Below are positions 1 to 8,671 of a stretch of 32,195 bases of DNA, in pieces. The position numbers were made by a program, and so were the translations under genes. Positions within the stretch are counted from its first letter, which is position 1; every line of letters starts with the position of its first letter. Source of the DNA: GCA-003244245 sp050699815 (GTDB lineage Bacteria > Actinomycetota > Actinomycetes > Mycobacteriales > Pseudonocardiaceae); NCBI GenBank assembly GCA_050699815.1, contig JBOHFT010000034.1:1-32195 (forward strand). Reading direction: 5' to 3'. The notes under the pieces are model-generated. The model did no database searches. It was not told the origin of the DNA and saw only the letters and a program-made list of their open reading frames with translations.

Positions 1-4
1 CCAC

Positions 5-997
5 TCACGGGATCGTGATCAGGCTTGCGCCCCGGGGCACCAGCTCGCCGATCACTGGTGCGCCGGGCAGCTCGCCGGCCACCAGCAGGCCGCCGGAGGT
101 CTGCGCGTCGGCCAGCAGCAGCAGCTCGTCCTCGCCGACCGACGCCGCGAGGTGCGGGCGCACCCAGTCCAGGTTGCGCCGGGTGCCCCCGCTGACGTAG
201 CCGTCGGCCAGCGCCTGCCGGGCGCCGTCGAGGTACGGGATCGCCGCGGCGTCCAGCACCGCCGAGACCCCGCTGGCCCGGACCAGCTTCATCAGGTGGC
301 CGAGCAGCCCGAAACCCGTGACGTCGGTGGCGCACCGCAGGCCGGCCGCCACCGCGGCCGCCGAGGCCGCCGCGTTGAGGGTGGTCATCGCCGCCACGGC
401 GTGCGGGAAACTCTCGCCGGTGGCCTTGTGCCTGCTGTTGAGCACACCGACACCCAGCGGCTTGGTCAGCGACAGGGGCATACCCGCCACCCCCGCGTCG
501 TTGCGCAGGATCGCCTGCGGATCGGCGATGCCGGTGACGGCCATGCCGTACTTGGGTTCTGGGTCGTCCACGCTGTGCCCGCCAGCCAGGTGGCAACCGG
601 CGCCGCGGCACACGTCCTGGCCGCCGCGCAGCACCTCAGCGGCCAGCTCGAAGGGCAGCACCGCACGCGGCCAGCCGAGCAGGTTCACCGCGACCAGCGG
701 CCGCCCGCCCATCGCGTACACGTCGGACAGCGCGTTGGCCGCCGCGATCCGGCCCCAGTCGTAGGGGTCGTCGACCACCGGGGTGAAGAAGTCCGCCGTG
801 GCGATCACCGCGAGACCGTCCGCGATCCGCACCACCGCGGCGTCGTCGCCGGCCTCCAGGCCGACGACCAGCTCGCCGGCCGGGCCGGTCACCTCAGCGC
901 CGGCCAGCCCGGCCAGCATCGACTCCAGCTCGCCGGGCGGGATCTTGCAGGCGCAGCCACCGCCATGCGCGTACTGGGTGAGCCGGATCACGGTCAT
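5..997 (-). CDS. selD: Selenide, water dikinase (selenophosphate synthetase)
   Basis: Makes selenophosphate, the selenium donor for selenocysteine and selenouridine, from selenide and ATP. The N-terminus has the family motif GGGCACK with Cys15, Cys17 and Lys18; Cys15 is in the position that is Cys or Sec in the family, so this is the Cys form. Later motifs typical of the AIRS/PurM-like fold are seen, such as GGHSVDDPEPKYG and TDVTGFGLLGH. The length of 330 residues is normal. I chose the ATG at 997, not the one at 1015, because the family starts close to IRLTQYAHGGG and because TACGGT lies 7 bases upstream, suggesting a leaderless transcript. The stop codon TGA is at 5-7, so the gene is complete. 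selA, selB and tRNA-Sec, if present, lie outside the window. Confidence 0.93.
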   Translation of the reverse strand: MTVIRLTQYAHGGGCACKIPPGELESMLAGLAGAEVTGPAGELVVGLEAGDDAAVVRIADGLAVIATADFFTPVVDDPYDWGRIAAANALSDVYAMGGRPLVAVNLLGWPRAVLPFELAAEVLRGGQDVCRGAGCHLAGGHSVDDPEPKYGMAVTGIADPQAILRNDAGVAGMPLSLTKPLGVGVLNSRHKATGESFPHAVAAMTTLNAAASAAAVAAGLRCATDVTGFGLLGHLMKLVRASGVSAVLDAAAIPYLDGARQALADGYVSGGTRRNLDWVRPHLAASVGEDELLLLADAQTSGGLLVAGELPGAPVIGELVPRGASLITIP

Positions 998-1004
998 ATC
1001 GCCC

Positions 1005-1010
1005 ACCGTA
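1005..1010 (-). promoter_or_regulatory. Putative -10 box of a leaderless selD promoter
   Basis: On the minus strand TACGGT is followed by 7 bases and then the selD ATG. A TANNNT box 6-8 bases before a start codon is the usual arrangement for leaderless actinobacterial transcripts. No convincing Shine-Dalgarno sequence is present. No clear -35 box was found. Confidence 0.4.
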
Positions 1011-1039
1011 ACCAACCCGGCCCACCCGAGCGCGGCCGG

Positions 1040-1240
1040 TCAGATGAGATACAAGCCAATCCACCACCCGGCAACGGCACTCACCGGGACTAGCACAAAC
1101 ACCAACGCTGTTAACGCGGACAGGTAAACGGCTGGTGACCGCCGCGGAAACACCGGCGTCGGCAAGTGCTGAAGTTCGGGGTGCCGGCTCAGGTACTCGG
1201 CTAGTTCACGCTCCCACAACACCTGGTCGTTGCTCTTCAC
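1040..1240 (-). CDS. Small membrane protein of unknown function
   Basis: A 66-residue protein. The N-terminal half is polar, with acidic and basic residues (ERELAEYLSRHPELQ), and the C-terminal half is one long hydrophobic stretch of about 30 residues (residues 36-66), enough for one membrane segment or a tight hairpin. The reading frame is open further upstream to 1321, but the GTG at 1240 has an AAAGGT ribosome site about 7 bases before it, which decides the start. It reads in the same direction as selD with a gap of about 40 bases, so the two may be cotranscribed. I do not recognise the family. The function is unknown. Confidence 0.6.
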   Translation of the reverse strand: MKSNDQVLWERELAEYLSRHPELQHLPTPVFPRRSPAVYLSALTALVFVLVPVSAVAGWWIGLYLI

Positions 1241-1432
1241 AGGCAGACCTTTCTCGATCGATGCGTTGCCATCGCGCGCCGATCGCGGCCCAGGTCCCAG
1301 CGCTTCGACGATGCCGTCCATGCCGGAAGTCGCCTACCGACGCGGTGACGTTATCGATCCGCTCGTTATTTTCCCGTTACCTACCCAGACAATCGCCGTC
1401 AGTCCCCCCCGAATCACTCTCAGTCGCTCAAC

Positions 1433-1496
1433 CGCATTCAGCGGGCTGGGCGGGGCTATGGGGGTGCCGATAGCCCCGCCCAGCCCGCTGAATGCG
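1433..1496 (-). terminator. Perfect 27-bp palindrome downstream of the phosphoribosyltransferase gene
   Basis: Arms 1433-1459 and 1470-1496 are perfect reverse complements (27 bp) around a 10-base loop. The arm starts CGCATTCAGCGGG. The outer edge is three bases from the TGA of the upstream phosphoribosyltransferase gene, so the likely role is transcription termination. No U-tract follows on either strand. The stem is much longer than an ordinary intrinsic terminator. Positions 1241-1432 hold no gene that I can support and presumably carry the promoter of the small membrane protein gene. Confidence 0.75.
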
Positions 1497-1499
1497 CCA

Positions 1500-2144
1500 T
1501 CACCCCGATAACCCGGCACCGGCACCGCGCAGGCAGGCGATGACCTCCTCGTCGGTGGTCTGGGAGAAATCGTGGTACCAGCCGCCGATCGCCCGGAGCA
1601 GCCGCGGGGTGGCGACAGCGATCAGCTCATCGGCGACGTCGCGCAGCCCGAGGGCCCCATCGAAAGGTGCCACCGGGACGGCGAGGACGACGCGGGCCGC
1701 ACCCTGAGACCGGGCAACCTGACAGGCGGCCCGGGCGGTCGATCCGGTCGCGATGCCGTCGTCGACCACCACGGCGGTCCGCCCGGCCAGCGAGATCCGG
1801 GTCCGCTCACCGCGGAAGAGCCGGGCCCGCCGGTGCAGCTCGGCCCGCTCCCGGCGTTCCACGCGGGCCAGCTCGGCTTCGGCGACGCCGGCCCGCCACA
1901 CTGTCTCCGGCACGAGGACGCGCACGTCACCTTCGCCGATGGCACCCACGGCCAGCTCAGGTTGGCCTGGCAGGCCAAGCTTGCGCACCACGATCACGTC
2001 CAGTGCGGCGCCGAGGGCCACGGCGACCTCGGCCGCGACCGGGACCCCGCCGCGCGGCAGCCCCACGACCACCACGTCCGCACCCCGCAGGTGTCGCAAC
2101 CGCCGGCCCAGCCGACGCCCCGCGTCGCCACGATCGACGAACAC
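1500..2144 (-). CDS. Phosphoribosyltransferase family protein
   Basis: A 214-residue type I phosphoribosyltransferase. The PRPP-binding signature VVVDDGIATGSTA lies near residues 125-137 and an early VVVGLPRGGVPVA strand-loop is seen near residue 25. This family of actinobacterial PRTases is often found alone or fused to a hydrolase domain, and its substrate is not known. I chose the GTG at 2144 because GGGAGG sits 8 bases upstream; the GTG at 2153 would overlap that ribosome site. It is not one of the standard purine or pyrimidine salvage enzymes that I can name. A lipoprotein gene lies upstream in the same direction, separated by a terminator hairpin. Confidence 0.85.
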   Translation of the reverse strand: MFVDRGDAGRRLGRRLRHLRGADVVVVGLPRGGVPVAAEVAVALGAALDVIVVRKLGLPGQPELAVGAIGEGDVRVLVPETVWRAGVAEAELARVERRERAELHRRARLFRGERTRISLAGRTAVVVDDGIATGSTARAACQVARSQGAARVVLAVPVAPFDGALGLRDVADELIAVATPRLLRAIGGWYHDFSQTTDEEVIACLRGAGAGLSG

Positions 2145-2188
2145 CTGCGCCACCTCCCTGCCGCACGGCTGCGCACCAGGGCCGATTA

Positions 2189-2208
2189 TCCCGGGCAGCA
2201 GCCCGGGA
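2189..2208 (-). terminator. Hairpin downstream of the lipoprotein gene
   Basis: An 8-bp perfect stem, TCCCGGGC and GCCCGGGA, with the tetraloop AGCA. It lies 14 bases past the lipoprotein stop codon on the minus strand. A weak terminator is the likely role; no U-tract follows. Confidence 0.5.
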
Positions 2209-2222
2209 GCGGCGGATCCGCC

Positions 2223-2636
2223 CTACCGGGACGGGGCCGACACGACGGTGAAGCCGGTGGAGACGTCGCCGACGCCGCAGGTCGCGGAAACCCGGTACCG
2301 GCCCGCAGCCGCATCCGAGGCGACGGTGGCGGTGCCGAACAGGCGCCACGGCTGGTGGCCGTCGGGGTTGCCCCGCAGCGGGCCGATGTCGAGTACCGGC
2401 GAGGTCACCGCGCCGAGGTCATCGAGGCACGCCACGTCGAGCGACACCGCGGAGCCGACCGCGCCCTGCTCGGGGGACACCCGCAACCAGCTCACCGAAG
2501 GCACCGTCACCTCCGCGGGCTCAGTGGCCCGTGACGAGTGGGGTTCGGTGCTCGGGCTGGCCGTCCCCGAGCAGGCCACGGCAAGCACCCCCAGGCTAAC
2601 GACGCTGACGACGCTTCGACTGCGACAAGCATCCAT
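2223..2636 (-). CDS. Small secreted lipoprotein, function unknown
   Basis: A 137-residue protein with an N-terminal signal: positively charged start, hydrophobic core SVVSLGVLAV, and a lipobox-like VAC with Cys22 as the expected lipidation site. The mature part begins with a Ser/Thr/Pro/Glu-rich linker and continues into a short beta-rich region with several Gly and Val (residues 50-137) that resembles a single Ig-like or bacterial surface domain; this fold is a guess. The ATG at 2636 was chosen because GGGAG precedes it by about 8 bases and the signal peptide starts there. The gene diverges from the permease gene at 2708. Confidence 0.75.
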   Translation of the reverse strand: MDACRSRSVVSVVSLGVLAVACSGTASPSTEPHSSRATEPAEVTVPSVSWLRVSPEQGAVGSAVSLDVACLDDLGAVTSPVLDIGPLRGNPDGHQPWRLFGTATVASDAAAGRYRVSATCGVGDVSTGFTVVSAPSR

Positions 2637-2707
2637 GTGGTAGCTCCCGGGTAGCTTTGAACGACGATATGCATCCATCTGACGGTTCATAGCCGGGGAG
2701 GACGGTA

Positions 2708-3982
<1,275 letters not shown>

Positions 3983-4003
3983 ACGCACCACCACGCCGAC
4001 GGG

Positions 4004-5560
4004 TTACTCCCATTCGATAGTTCCGGGTGGTTTGCTCGTCACGTCGAGCACCACCCGGTTGATCTCGGGCACCTCGTTGGTGATCCGGCCGGAGATGCGG
4101 GCCAGCACGTCATAGGGCAGCCGGGACCAGTCCGCGGTCATCGCGTCCTCGCTGGACACCGGGCGCAGCACCACCGGATGCCCGTAGGTCCGCCCGTCAC
4201 CCTGCACGCCGACGCTGCGCACGTCCGCCAAGAGCACCACCGGGCACTGCCAGATGTCGCGGTCCATCCCGGCGGCGGTGAGCTCCTCCCGGGCGATCGC
4301 GTCCGCGGCGCGCAGCGTCTCCAGACGGTCGGCGGTGACCTCGCCGATGATCCGGATCGCCAGGCCGGGCCCCGGGAACGGCTGGCGATGCACGATCGTC
4401 TCCGGCAGCCCGAGCTCCAGCCCCACCCGGCGCACCTCGTCCTTGAACAGCGCCCGCAGTGGCTCGACCAGCTCGAATGTCAGGTCCTCGGGCAGCCCGC
4501 CGACGTTGTGGTGGCTCTTGATGCTCGCGGTGCCCGAGCCGCCGCCGGATTCCACCACGTCCGGGTACAGCGTGCCCTGCACCAGGAAGCGGATCTCCTG
4601 GCCGTGCCGGCCTGCCTCGGCTGCCACGTCGCGCGCCGCGGCCTCGAAGACCCGGATGAACTCCCGCCCGATGACCTTGCGTTTGCGCTCCGGATCAGCC
4701 ACTCTGGCCAGCGCGTCCAGGAACCGCTCCCGGGCGTCGACGGTGACCAGCCGGACTCCCGTCGCCGCCACATAGTCCCGTTCCACCTGGGCCCGCTCCC
4801 CGGCCCGCAGCAGGCCGTGATCGACGAACACGCAGGTCAGATCGTCCCCGACGGCTCGGTGCACCAGCGCGGCGGCAACCGCGGAGTCCACTCCCCCGGA
4901 CAGCCCGCAGATCAGCTTGCCGCCCTGAGTTTGGGCCCGGATCGCGGCCACAGTCTCGTCGATGACGCTCGCGGTGGTCCAGCTCGGCCGGATACCGGCA
5001 ACCTCGAGCAGGAACCGGCGCAGCACCTCCTGGCCGTGCGGGGAGTGCACCACCTCCGGGTGGTACTGCACCCCGGCCAGCCGCCGGCCGGGGTCCTCGA
5101 ACGCCGCCACCGGGGCACCCGCCGACCGCGCGGTGACCGCGAACCCGTCCGGCGCGGCGGTGACGGCGTCGCCGTGGCTCATCCACACGGGACCGCGCGC
5201 GGGCAGCCCGCGGTGCAGCACGCCGCCTCCGTCGAGCACCTGCAGGTCGGTGCGCCCGTACTCCCGGGTGCCGGTTTTTTGCACGGCACCGCCCAGCGCG
5301 TCGGCCATCGCCTGGAAGCCGTAGCAGATCCCCAGCACCGGCACCCCGGCCTCGAACAGCGCCGGGTCCACGCGGGGAGCACCTGGGGCGTACACGCTGG
5401 CCGGGCCACCGGAGAGCACGATCGCCGCAGGCTTGCGGCTGAGGATCTCGGGGACCGGTGTGGTGTGCGCCACGACCTCGGAGTACACCTGCGCCTCCCG
5501 GACCCGCCGGGCGATCAGCTGCGCATACTGCGCCCCGAAGTCGACCACCAGCACCGTCAT
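4004..5560 (-). CDS. guaA: GMP synthase (glutamine-hydrolysing)
   Basis: Converts XMP to GMP with ATP and glutamine, the last step of GMP synthesis. The N-terminal class I glutamine amidotransferase domain (about residues 1-190) has the nucleophile Cys79 in GICYGF and the His-Glu pair in VQYHPEV. The ATP-pyrophosphatase domain follows with its P-loop SGGVDS, and the C-terminal dimerisation domain ends in PPGTIEWE, the usual terminus. The length of 518 residues is normal. TAGCGT lies 6 bases before the ATG and there is no ribosome site, suggesting a leaderless mRNA. The guaB3-guaB pair lies about 4.5 kb away in the same direction. Confidence 0.98.
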   Translation of the reverse strand: MTVLVVDFGAQYAQLIARRVREAQVYSEVVAHTTPVPEILSRKPAAIVLSGGPASVYAPGAPRVDPALFEAGVPVLGICYGFQAMADALGGAVQKTGTREYGRTDLQVLDGGGVLHRGLPARGPVWMSHGDAVTAAPDGFAVTARSAGAPVAAFEDPGRRLAGVQYHPEVVHSPHGQEVLRRFLLEVAGIRPSWTTASVIDETVAAIRAQTQGGKLICGLSGGVDSAVAAALVHRAVGDDLTCVFVDHGLLRAGERAQVERDYVAATGVRLVTVDARERFLDALARVADPERKRKVIGREFIRVFEAAARDVAAEAGRHGQEIRFLVQGTLYPDVVESGGGSGTASIKSHHNVGGLPEDLTFELVEPLRALFKDEVRRVGLELGLPETIVHRQPFPGPGLAIRIIGEVTADRLETLRAADAIAREELTAAGMDRDIWQCPVVLLADVRSVGVQGDGRTYGHPVVLRPVSSEDAMTADWSRLPYDVLARISGRITNEVPEINRVVLDVTSKPPGTIEWE

Positions 5561-5566
5561 GGCTGC

Positions 5567-5572
5567 ACGCTA
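5567..5572 (-). promoter_or_regulatory. Putative -10 box of a leaderless guaA promoter
   Basis: TAGCGT on the minus strand ends 6 bases before the guaA ATG. It lies between the gene and the palindrome at 5594-5657, so guaA appears to have its own start site just after an upstream terminator. Confidence 0.4.
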
Positions 5573-5593
5573 GCGCCTGCGCCGGACACTGAC

Positions 5594-5657
5594 CGCCATT
5601 CGGAGCCGAATTGCGGTTTACGGGGTGTCCACAACTGCAATTCGGCTCCGAATGGCG
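5594..5657. terminator. Perfect 21-bp palindrome between a DUF397-like remnant and guaA
   Basis: Arms 5594-5614 and 5637-5657 are perfect reverse complements (arm begins CGCCATTCGGAGCCG), with a 22-base loop. It lies about 30 bases downstream of the stop codon of the DUF397-like frame and about 34 bases upstream of the guaA start, so it likely ends the transcript of the former gene. Confidence 0.7.
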
Positions 5658-5686
5658 ATCCGGACCTGGCGGCTGGGCGTGCTGGA

Positions 5687-5821
5687 TCAGCGGGTCGTTG
5701 ACTTGATCATGGTCAGGAATGCGCGGGCCGCGCCCCTGCTGACCACCAGCGTGGGCCGCTCGTCGTCGGGAAGCGCGGCCTGCTTGGTGTCGCGGTAGCC
5801 GACCACTTCGTTGCGTCGCAC
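5687..5821 (-). pseudogene. DUF397-like C-terminal fragment
   Basis: The minus-strand frame ending with TGA at 5687-5689 reads NEVVGYRDTKQ, then ERPTLVVSRGAARAFL and a short basic tail. This resembles the C-terminal half of DUF397 proteins (VxVRDSKxPxGPxLxFxPxxWxAFLxxV), small proteins encoded beside XRE regulators in actinomycetes. The frame is open from 5896 but has no good start codon or ribosome site; the GTG at 5821 would give 44 residues, shorter than a full DUF397. The conserved Trp/Ser N-terminal part is not recognisable and no XRE partner is present. I read it as a decayed remnant; a short functional protein cannot be excluded. Confidence 0.45.
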
Positions 5822-5890
5822 ACCGTAGTCGTTCCCGCGCCACCCCCGGTATCCGCGCTGGACGTCACCCGTTCCGCAAGAACAGAGATC

Positions 5891-5919
5891 TTGCCATTAC
5901 AGTGCTCTCGACGTAACAT
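5891..5919 (+). promoter_or_regulatory. Sigma-70-type promoter with an overlapping inverted repeat
   Basis: TTGCCA (5891-5896) and TAACAT (5914-5919) are separated by exactly 17 bases, a good housekeeping-type promoter for the gene at 5987, with a leader of about 60 bases. The inverted repeat GCAAGA (5876-5881) and TCTTGC (5889-5894) with a 7-base spacer overlaps the -35 box and could be a repressor site. A small hairpin, GTTCC-GCGA-GGAAC, lies in the leader near 5944-5957. Confidence 0.5.
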
Positions 5920-5986
5920 GTTTCTCGCATAGTGGCGGACCTGTTCCGCGAGGAACCTGTTATGCCAGACGAAGGAGGAGACCCAG

Positions 5987-6358
5987 GTGACGACTGCCCT
6001 GATACGGCCACTGGCCGCCACGCCGGCACCCTGCCCGGCCGTCCGGGGCACGCGCGAGCAGGGGGGTGGCCCGGTGAACCGCGATATGGCCGTGCTGGTG
6101 AGCGCAGGCGTGGATGCCGACGTGGAGATCGCTTTGTACTCGCCGAGGAGGCCTGAAGACGACACCGTCACGATCTTTTTCGGAGCAGAGCAGGTCACGC
6201 TGCAGTTCTACGACGTGGGGAGCCTGGAACGGCTGCGGGATGTCGCGGATGAGGGGGCGCGGCGGCTGCGAGCAGTGCTTGCGGCGAACGACCGGGCGGA
6301 CGATGCGGGCCCCGTAGCGTCCGGGCCGGACGTCCTGCCCGGGAACTTCGTCAACTAG
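5987..6358 (+). CDS. Conserved small protein, function unknown
   Basis: A 123-residue protein. The first 30 residues are rich in Ala/Pro/Gly and look disordered; the rest, from about residue 34, alternates short strands and a helix (VTIFFGAEQVTLQFYDV, then LERLRDVADEGARRLRAVL), compact and globular. There is no membrane segment or signal peptide. The GTG at 5987 follows a strong GGAGGAG site about 8 bases upstream; a second GTG at about residue 30 is possible. It has its own promoter at 5891. Its TAG stop (6356-6358) overlaps the TAG stop (minus strand, 6355-6357) of the convergent oxidoreductase gene. I do not recognise the family. Confidence 0.75.
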   Translation: MTTALIRPLAATPAPCPAVRGTREQGGGPVNRDMAVLVSAGVDADVEIALYSPRRPEDDTVTIFFGAEQVTLQFYDVGSLERLRDVADEGARRLRAVLAANDRADDAGPVASGPDVLPGNFVN

Positions 6359-8028
6359 TCCGCTCGTCCGGAAGGAGCACTCCGGGGATGTTGCGGCGGG
6401 ACGGCGGGGGCACGCGGCGGGACGGGGCCCAGCCGCTGGTGGCCCTCGCCGGGAGACGGCCGGGGGTCCGGCTCGCCCTTGTTGGGCCACAGGGCGAAGG
6501 CCCGCTCGGCCAGCGCGGTGATGGTCAGCGCCGGGTTCACCCCGAGGTTCGCGCTCACCGCGGACCCGTCCACCACGGACAGGCCCGGGTAGCCGTGCAC
6601 CCGGTGATAGGCGTCGATGACGCCGTCGGCGGCGGTTGCGCCCATCGGGCAGCCGCCGAGGAAGTGCGCGGTCATCGGGACCTCGAACAGCTCGCCCCAG
6701 GTGCTCCCCGCGGTGCCGCCGATGTGCTGCGCGGTGAGCTGACAGGCCTGGAAACCGGCCGGGATGAAGGTGGGACTGGGCTCGCCGTGACCGCGCCGCG
6801 AGGTGAGCCGGCCGCGACGGCGGTAGGTGGTCAGCGAGTTGTCCAGGTTCTGCATCACCAGCAGGATCACCGTCCGCTCGCTCCAGCGCCTTACCTTCAG
6901 CAGTTTTCCCATTCTGACCGGATGCCGGGCTACGAAGCGGAGGAACTGCCGCCAGCGCGGGGTGCCCGACGCGCCGTCGGTGGCCACGGTCTTCAGCAGG
7001 GCCATCGCGTTGCTGCCCCGCCCGTAGCGGACCGGCTCGATATGGGTGTGCTCGTCGGGGTGGAAGGAGGAGGTGATGGCCACCCCGCGGGAGAAGTCGC
7101 GCAGCGGGTCCACCGTGTCCCGGCTGGCGCCCAGGATCGCCTCGGAGTTCGTCCGGGTCAGCTCCCCCAGCCGCGACGACAGCAGGGGCAGCACGCCGTC
7201 GTCCCGCATCCGGTGCAGCAGCTGCTGGGTGCCCCAGGTGCCCGCCGCGAGCACCACCCGGTTCGCCCGGATCGTCTGGCGCCACCGCTTCCCCGTCCGC
7301 ACCGCGTCGATCAGCCAGGTTCCGTCTGCCTGCGGGCGCAGCGCGGTCACCGTGGTCATCGGATGCACCGCGGCGCCAGCCCGCTCCGCGAGGTACAGGT
7401 AGTTCTTGACCAGGGTGTTCTTGGCGCCGACCCGGCACCCGGTCATGCAGGAGCCGCATTCGGTGCAGCCGGTCCGCCGGGGGCCCGCGCCGCCGAAGTA
7501 GGGGTCATCGACCTCCTCGCCCGGGCGCCCAAAGAACACCCCGACGGGCGTGGGTTGGTAGCTCTTCAAGACCCCCATGTCCTGCGCGACCCGCCGCATC
7601 ACCTCGTCCGCGGCCGTGTGCCCGGCGTAGGTCGTCACCCCGAGCATCCGCTGCGCCTGGTCGTAGTAGGCGTCGAGCTCGGCGCCCCAGTCAGTGATGT
7701 GCCCCCACTGCGGGTCACGGAAAAACGTGTCCGGCGGCCGGTAGAGGGTATTGGCGTAGTTCAGCGACCCACCCCCGACGCCCGCGCCGGCCAGCACCAC
7801 GAGGTCGCGCAGCAGGTGGATACGCTGGATGCCGTAGCACCCCAGGGCAGGCGCCCACAGGAATTTGCGCAGCTGCCATGACGTGGCGGCCAATTCGTGG
7901 TCGGCGAAACGCCGCCCCGCCTCGAGCACACCGACCCGGTAGCCCTTCTCGGTCAGCCGCAGCGCCGCCACACTGCCCCCGAACCCGGACCCGACCACCA
8001 CCACGTCGTAGTCGACCTCAGCCGCCAC
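6355..8028 (-). CDS. choD: GMC oxidoreductase of the ChoD (Rv3409c) type, putative cholesterol oxidase
   Basis: A 557-residue FAD-dependent oxidoreductase. The FAD-binding Rossmann motif VVVGSGFGGSVAAL is at residues 9-22, the AGAGVGGGSLNYANT segment follows near residue 90, and the C-terminal GMC region has GGCPMG and NPALTITALAERAF. The family is annotated as cholesterol/3-hydroxysteroid oxidase from mycobacterial ChoD, but the natural substrate here is not established. Cys188, Cys191, Cys194 and Cys198 form a CxxCxxCxxxC cluster. I chose the GTG at 8028 because GAGGGGG precedes it and the Rossmann fold starts directly after; the frame is open to 8166. The position next to guaB3 matches M. 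tuberculosis, where the two genes are adjacent. Confidence 0.88.
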   Translation of the reverse strand: MAAEVDYDVVVVGSGFGGSVAALRLTEKGYRVGVLEAGRRFADHELAATSWQLRKFLWAPALGCYGIQRIHLLRDLVVLAGAGVGGGSLNYANTLYRPPDTFFRDPQWGHITDWGAELDAYYDQAQRMLGVTTYAGHTAADEVMRRVAQDMGVLKSYQPTPVGVFFGRPGEEVDDPYFGGAGPRRTGCTECGSCMTGCRVGAKNTLVKNYLYLAERAGAAVHPMTTVTALRPQADGTWLIDAVRTGKRWRQTIRANRVVLAAGTWGTQQLLHRMRDDGVLPLLSSRLGELTRTNSEAILGASRDTVDPLRDFSRGVAITSSFHPDEHTHIEPVRYGRGSNAMALLKTVATDGASGTPRWRQFLRFVARHPVRMGKLLKVRRWSERTVILLVMQNLDNSLTTYRRRGRLTSRRGHGEPSPTFIPAGFQACQLTAQHIGGTAGSTWGELFEVPMTAHFLGGCPMGATAADGVIDAYHRVHGYPGLSVVDGSAVSANLGVNPALTITALAERAFALWPNKGEPDPRPSPGEGHQRLGPVPPRAPAVPPQHPRSAPSGRAD

Positions 8029-8198
8029 GCGGAACCCCCTCGGTATACTTACGCAGGGTAAATGCCCGGCGCGAGCTGCCGACCGCAGCTCCGGTCGTGG
8101 GGCGACAAGCAGCTCGAGCCTCCCACCAGCAGGCCAGCCCTGGCTTTTTTCGGGTAGCTGCCCCACTTTATGGCACCTTCACGGCAGCGTCACCTAGC

Positions 8199-8573
8199 AT
8201 GCTCTCCGTGATCAGCCCCTCTGTGACCGACGAGCGGCGTCGGTCGGCTTTTGTGTCGTGGGCACACAGTGCACACGACTGGAGCGAAGCGCGTAGTCAG
8301 TCGTGGGAGAAGACGGTCCTTGAGTTCACGAATTCGCTGCGGTGGCATGGGATAGAAGCCGATGTGGACCTGTTTCACGTCGATGACGCTGATATTGATT
8401 GGACACGGTTCGGTCCGCGGCGGATCGCCGACTCGGACGTGACGATCATCGCGGTATCGAGCGCATGGCGGGAACGGTGGCAAGGTCGCAACGCAGCAAA
8501 CGTGGGTGAAAATTACGTGCCGATCTGGCACGATCGGAGGACACCCTTCGGGCCCTGCCGGAATCCTGCCTAG
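8199..8573 (+). CDS. SEFIR (TIR-like) domain protein, 5' part of a frameshifted gene
   Basis: A 124-residue frame. Residues 14-105 match the SEFIR domain: AFVSWAHS (box 1), LRWHGIEADVDLF, then a Trp-containing segment and DVTIIAVSSAWRERWQG, the conserved strand-loop before box 3. SEFIR and TIR domains signal by self-association, and bacterial examples are reported to cleave NAD+ in anti-phage defence. After residue 103 the frame gives an unrelated tail, while the -1 frame from 8510 continues a sensible sequence into the gene at 8672, so both are probably parts of one gene of about 604 codons. Start is uncertain: ATG 8199, GTG 8208 (7 bases after TAGCAT, so possibly leaderless) and GTG 8223 are all in frame. 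Confidence 0.7.
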   Translation: MLSVISPSVTDERRRSAFVSWAHSAHDWSEARSQSWEKTVLEFTNSLRWHGIEADVDLFHVDDADIDWTRFGPRRIADSDVTIIAVSSAWRERWQGRNAANVGENYVPIWHDRRTPFGPCRNPA

Positions 8574-8671
8574 GCGAAGGTCCGTATCGACCCTGGTACC
8601 GCCGAGCATGGCAGCACCGAGACAGCATCCTGGCGGCGCTGACCGCGCTCAACGATGCGACCGAAACCTCT

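Noticed and set aside
1334..1525. A 63-codon minus-strand frame over the 27-bp palindrome
   Set aside because: Its sequence is mostly the two arms of the palindrome read through, with no ribosome site or conserved features.
5713..6198. A 161-codon minus-strand frame opposite the gene at 5987
   Set aside because: It covers the promoter and the sense gene of the 5987 protein and has no motif; the DUF397-like frame lies in another phase.
8029..8198. Integrase, attachment site or direct repeats bounding the SEFIR locus
   Set aside because: I saw no tRNA, integrase or repeat pair on both sides. The only repeat is the palindrome at the 3' end.
8505..8515. A classic -1 ribosomal slippery site at GGTGAAAATTA
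   Set aside because: The A run is not in the X-XXY-YYZ phase of the SEFIR frame, and no strong downstream stem was recognised. An indel is the simpler explanation.
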